From NCBI GenBank assembly GCA_016709025.1, contig JADJEQ010000019.1, positions 186,001 to 250,000 on the forward strand: DNA of 64,000 nt, read 5' to 3'. Positions 63,501 to 64,000 of this stretch are shown in pieces (position 1 is the first letter of the stretch; the number at the start of each line of letters is the position of its first letter). The notes beneath the pieces were generated by a model. That model was not told where the DNA came from, did not search any database, and worked only from the letters and a program-made list of their open reading frames with translations. The position numbers and the translations under genes are program-made. This DNA is from Bacteroidales bacterium (GTDB lineage Bacteria > Bacteroidota > Bacteroidia > Bacteroidales > Lentimicrobiaceae).

Positions 63501-63960
63501 GCCCGAAACCACTCATATTTACGGTTGGCCCATGAACAATTACTGGACCACCAACTTCAATGCCGACCAGCATGGCGGGCATACCTGGACTTATACAATT
63601 ACGAGCAAATCCGGGAATGAAATGCAGGAAGCCATCCATTATGGCTGGGGTTACCGTACTCCTTTCCTGAGCCGTGTTTTACCCGGAGGGGGCAACGGGC
63701 AGACCGCCTGGGATGGGTCGTTCATCACCGGATGGCCGGAAAATCTTTTACTGGTGAGTGCCATGCCTGAAGAAAACGGCAGAACAGCGGTATTTCATGT
63801 CCGGGAAACGGGCGGTAAAAGCTGTATTCCCGCGCTTCAGAATGGTCAAAACCGGGAGCTCCTTCAATGCATACAGGTGGATGTAACCGGCACTCCGGTT
63901 GAAGGCGGAAGCCTGGAAATAAAACCATTTGAATCGAAGTTCTTCAGAGTGGAATGGTAG
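60592..63960 (+). CDS. Secreted glycoside hydrolase family 38 (alpha-mannosidase-like)
   Basis: A 1122-residue protein with a signal peptide (residues 1-19, cleavage after FAQ), an N-terminal beta-rich region, and a GH38 catalytic domain from about residue 275. The metal-binding HTHTDIGY (His283 to Asp287) and the nucleophile Asp400 in QNDVNGIGWSL are present, as are TEHTVGYHNS later and a large C-terminal beta domain. It would release mannose from alpha-linked glycans in the periplasm or at the cell surface. The divergent Crp/Fnr gene may regulate it. No T9SS sorting domain is seen. Confidence 0.93.
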   Translation: MRKLIFLFLQLVISAALFAQATVNQNTTLVNGFGKKISGDDFIYHSSIPVARESLLIRATDGKSTMVWETAPVPAKLNTGTVTFSWLAGIGSSPGKASFDLSVNGIKKFTIWADGSDEWSLKSDDGTTLSFKKDLTDQHGDRFGFIYLTMQASSLIPGQPVTLQVTGGNFNKTSWYMTFRFAVENGLTVKALPAISEADGKQYQLGVAGILHFGESAAAKVFMDGKLVNESQVNFGYNYVKLRLPVVKTRKIVNYRLEIADQVWKGKLELNPVRKWRVNFVQHTHTDIGYTRSQTDILAEHLRFIDFALDYCDNTDGYPEESKFRWTCESSWAVDEYLKCRPASQIDRLKQRVKEGRIELTGMYFNFSELPDEQTLAASLQPLKRIRESGMEVKTAMQNDVNGIGWSLNDYYTDLGVRYLNMGTHGHRALICFDKPTLFWWESPSGRRMLAFRAEHYMTGNTVFKIHAGDFNAFEDELLTYLLNLEAKGYEYDLISIQHSGYLVDNSPPSTLACDMIRQWNEKYTWPKLKTASATDFFEEMEEKHGDSFQVIRGAWPDWWTDGFGASAREVATTRQAQSDLIANTAGLTMAALQGAVLPDKIADRIETTNSALLFYTEHTVGYHNSVREPFHKYTMEQRSLKESYAWEASRRARMLGEETMGLLQNFIAREKDPSLVVYNTLNWNRSGLLRVYIDHQILPRYTPFSITDQTGNPVTAQPVEHHSDGTYWEVWVDNIPAFGYKKFVIRTGKSGEVQTLPMEVKEMKSIENQWYKIVIDTEKGAISGITDKELNLELVDQNAAYGIGEFIYELPDNRSQMESWKLDNFTREGLEKVWFDGYEEGEVWNTVKFRGNTRAANRDNTYEFEIRLFNTTKRIDLVYGIEKKLVTDPEGIYIAFPFAPGNGQLAFDVQGGEVRAGIDQIPGSSNDWNTVQNYARLSNDQAQIVLCSSENPLMQFGGINTGRYKAGAKPETTHIYGWPMNNYWTTNFNADQHGGHTWTYTITSKSGNEMQEAIHYGWGYRTPFLSRVLPGGGNGQTAWDGSFITGWPENLLLVSAMPEENGRTAVFHVRETGGKSCIPALQNGQNRELLQCIQVDVTGTPVEGGSLEIKPFESKFFRVEW

Positions 63961-64000
63961 CCGGCCTGAATGTCGGAACTGAATTCATTCGGGAACAGGA

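Overview
This window looks like chromosomal DNA of a Bacteroidota bacterium, probably an anaerobic Bacteroidales/Marinilabiliales-type lineage. The evidence is a 1512-residue secreted protein ending in a type IX secretion (T9SS) type A sorting domain, a TonB-dependent receptor with an N-terminal carboxypeptidase-regulatory-like domain, Bacteroidota-style TANNTTTG -7 promoter boxes, TPR-fused sensor proteins, and lipoproteins and signal peptides ending in a Q or C cleavage context. No rRNA, tRNA, CRISPR array, prophage or transposase gene was seen.

Layout. 1-4.4 kb: Nudix hydrolase, an orphan secreted protein, ElbB-like and SOSRAP/YedK-like enzymes, then a three-gene run (lipoprotein, VirK-like secreted protein, DUF218 membrane protein). 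4.6-7.7 kb: the cell-elongation pair mrdA (PBP2) and rodA. A 178-bp block of homopolymers follows that looks like bad assembly. 8-15 kb: a fused two-domain peptide-type ABC ATPase, a stand-alone receiver protein, RNase R, an iron-type alcohol dehydrogenase and an unknown membrane protein. 15-21.4 kb, minus strand: cysN-cysD-cysC (PAPS synthesis) followed upstream by a Wzc-type tyrosine autokinase and a Wza-type export lipoprotein. 21.7-36.2 kb: mostly housekeeping genes (miaB, topA, ruvC, ispD, queA, prs, L25, pth, glyS), an arginase-fold protein that has lost metal ligands, and a flippase-like plus GT2 pair. 36.5-44.6 kb: tryptophanase, a LytS/LytTR two-component pair, a small secreted protein and a TonB-dependent receptor, then a repeat-bounded DUF4160/DUF2442 cassette and an AlkD-like protein. 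44.8-64 kb: accessory surface and signalling genes (TPR-HTH membrane regulator, outer-membrane barrel, T9SS cargo, PrsW protease, TPR histidine kinase, C69 dipeptidase, Crp/Fnr regulator, secreted GH38 mannosidase).

The most unusual material is non-coding. Two related units bounded by about 16-bp imperfect inverted repeats (cagcagacaagg...) occur near 27.0 kb (271 bp, empty) and 42.9-43.9 kb (952 bp, carrying DUF4160-DUF2442). This pattern would fit a small non-autonomous mobile unit that can carry a two-gene cassette. Between 58.9 and 60.5 kb several different degenerate arrays all keep a strict 7-bp period. Three related palindromes built on ACCTAACAGGTC lie between convergent genes at 52.9-53.0 kb.

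Genes that plausibly act together: mrdA with rodA in septum-independent wall synthesis; cysC/cysD/cysN with wza/wzc, possibly for sulfated polysaccharide; the LytS/LytTR pair with the neighbouring receptor module; and the secreted GH38, the Crp/Fnr regulator and the T9SS protein in surface nutrient use. These links come from gene context, not from demonstrated function.
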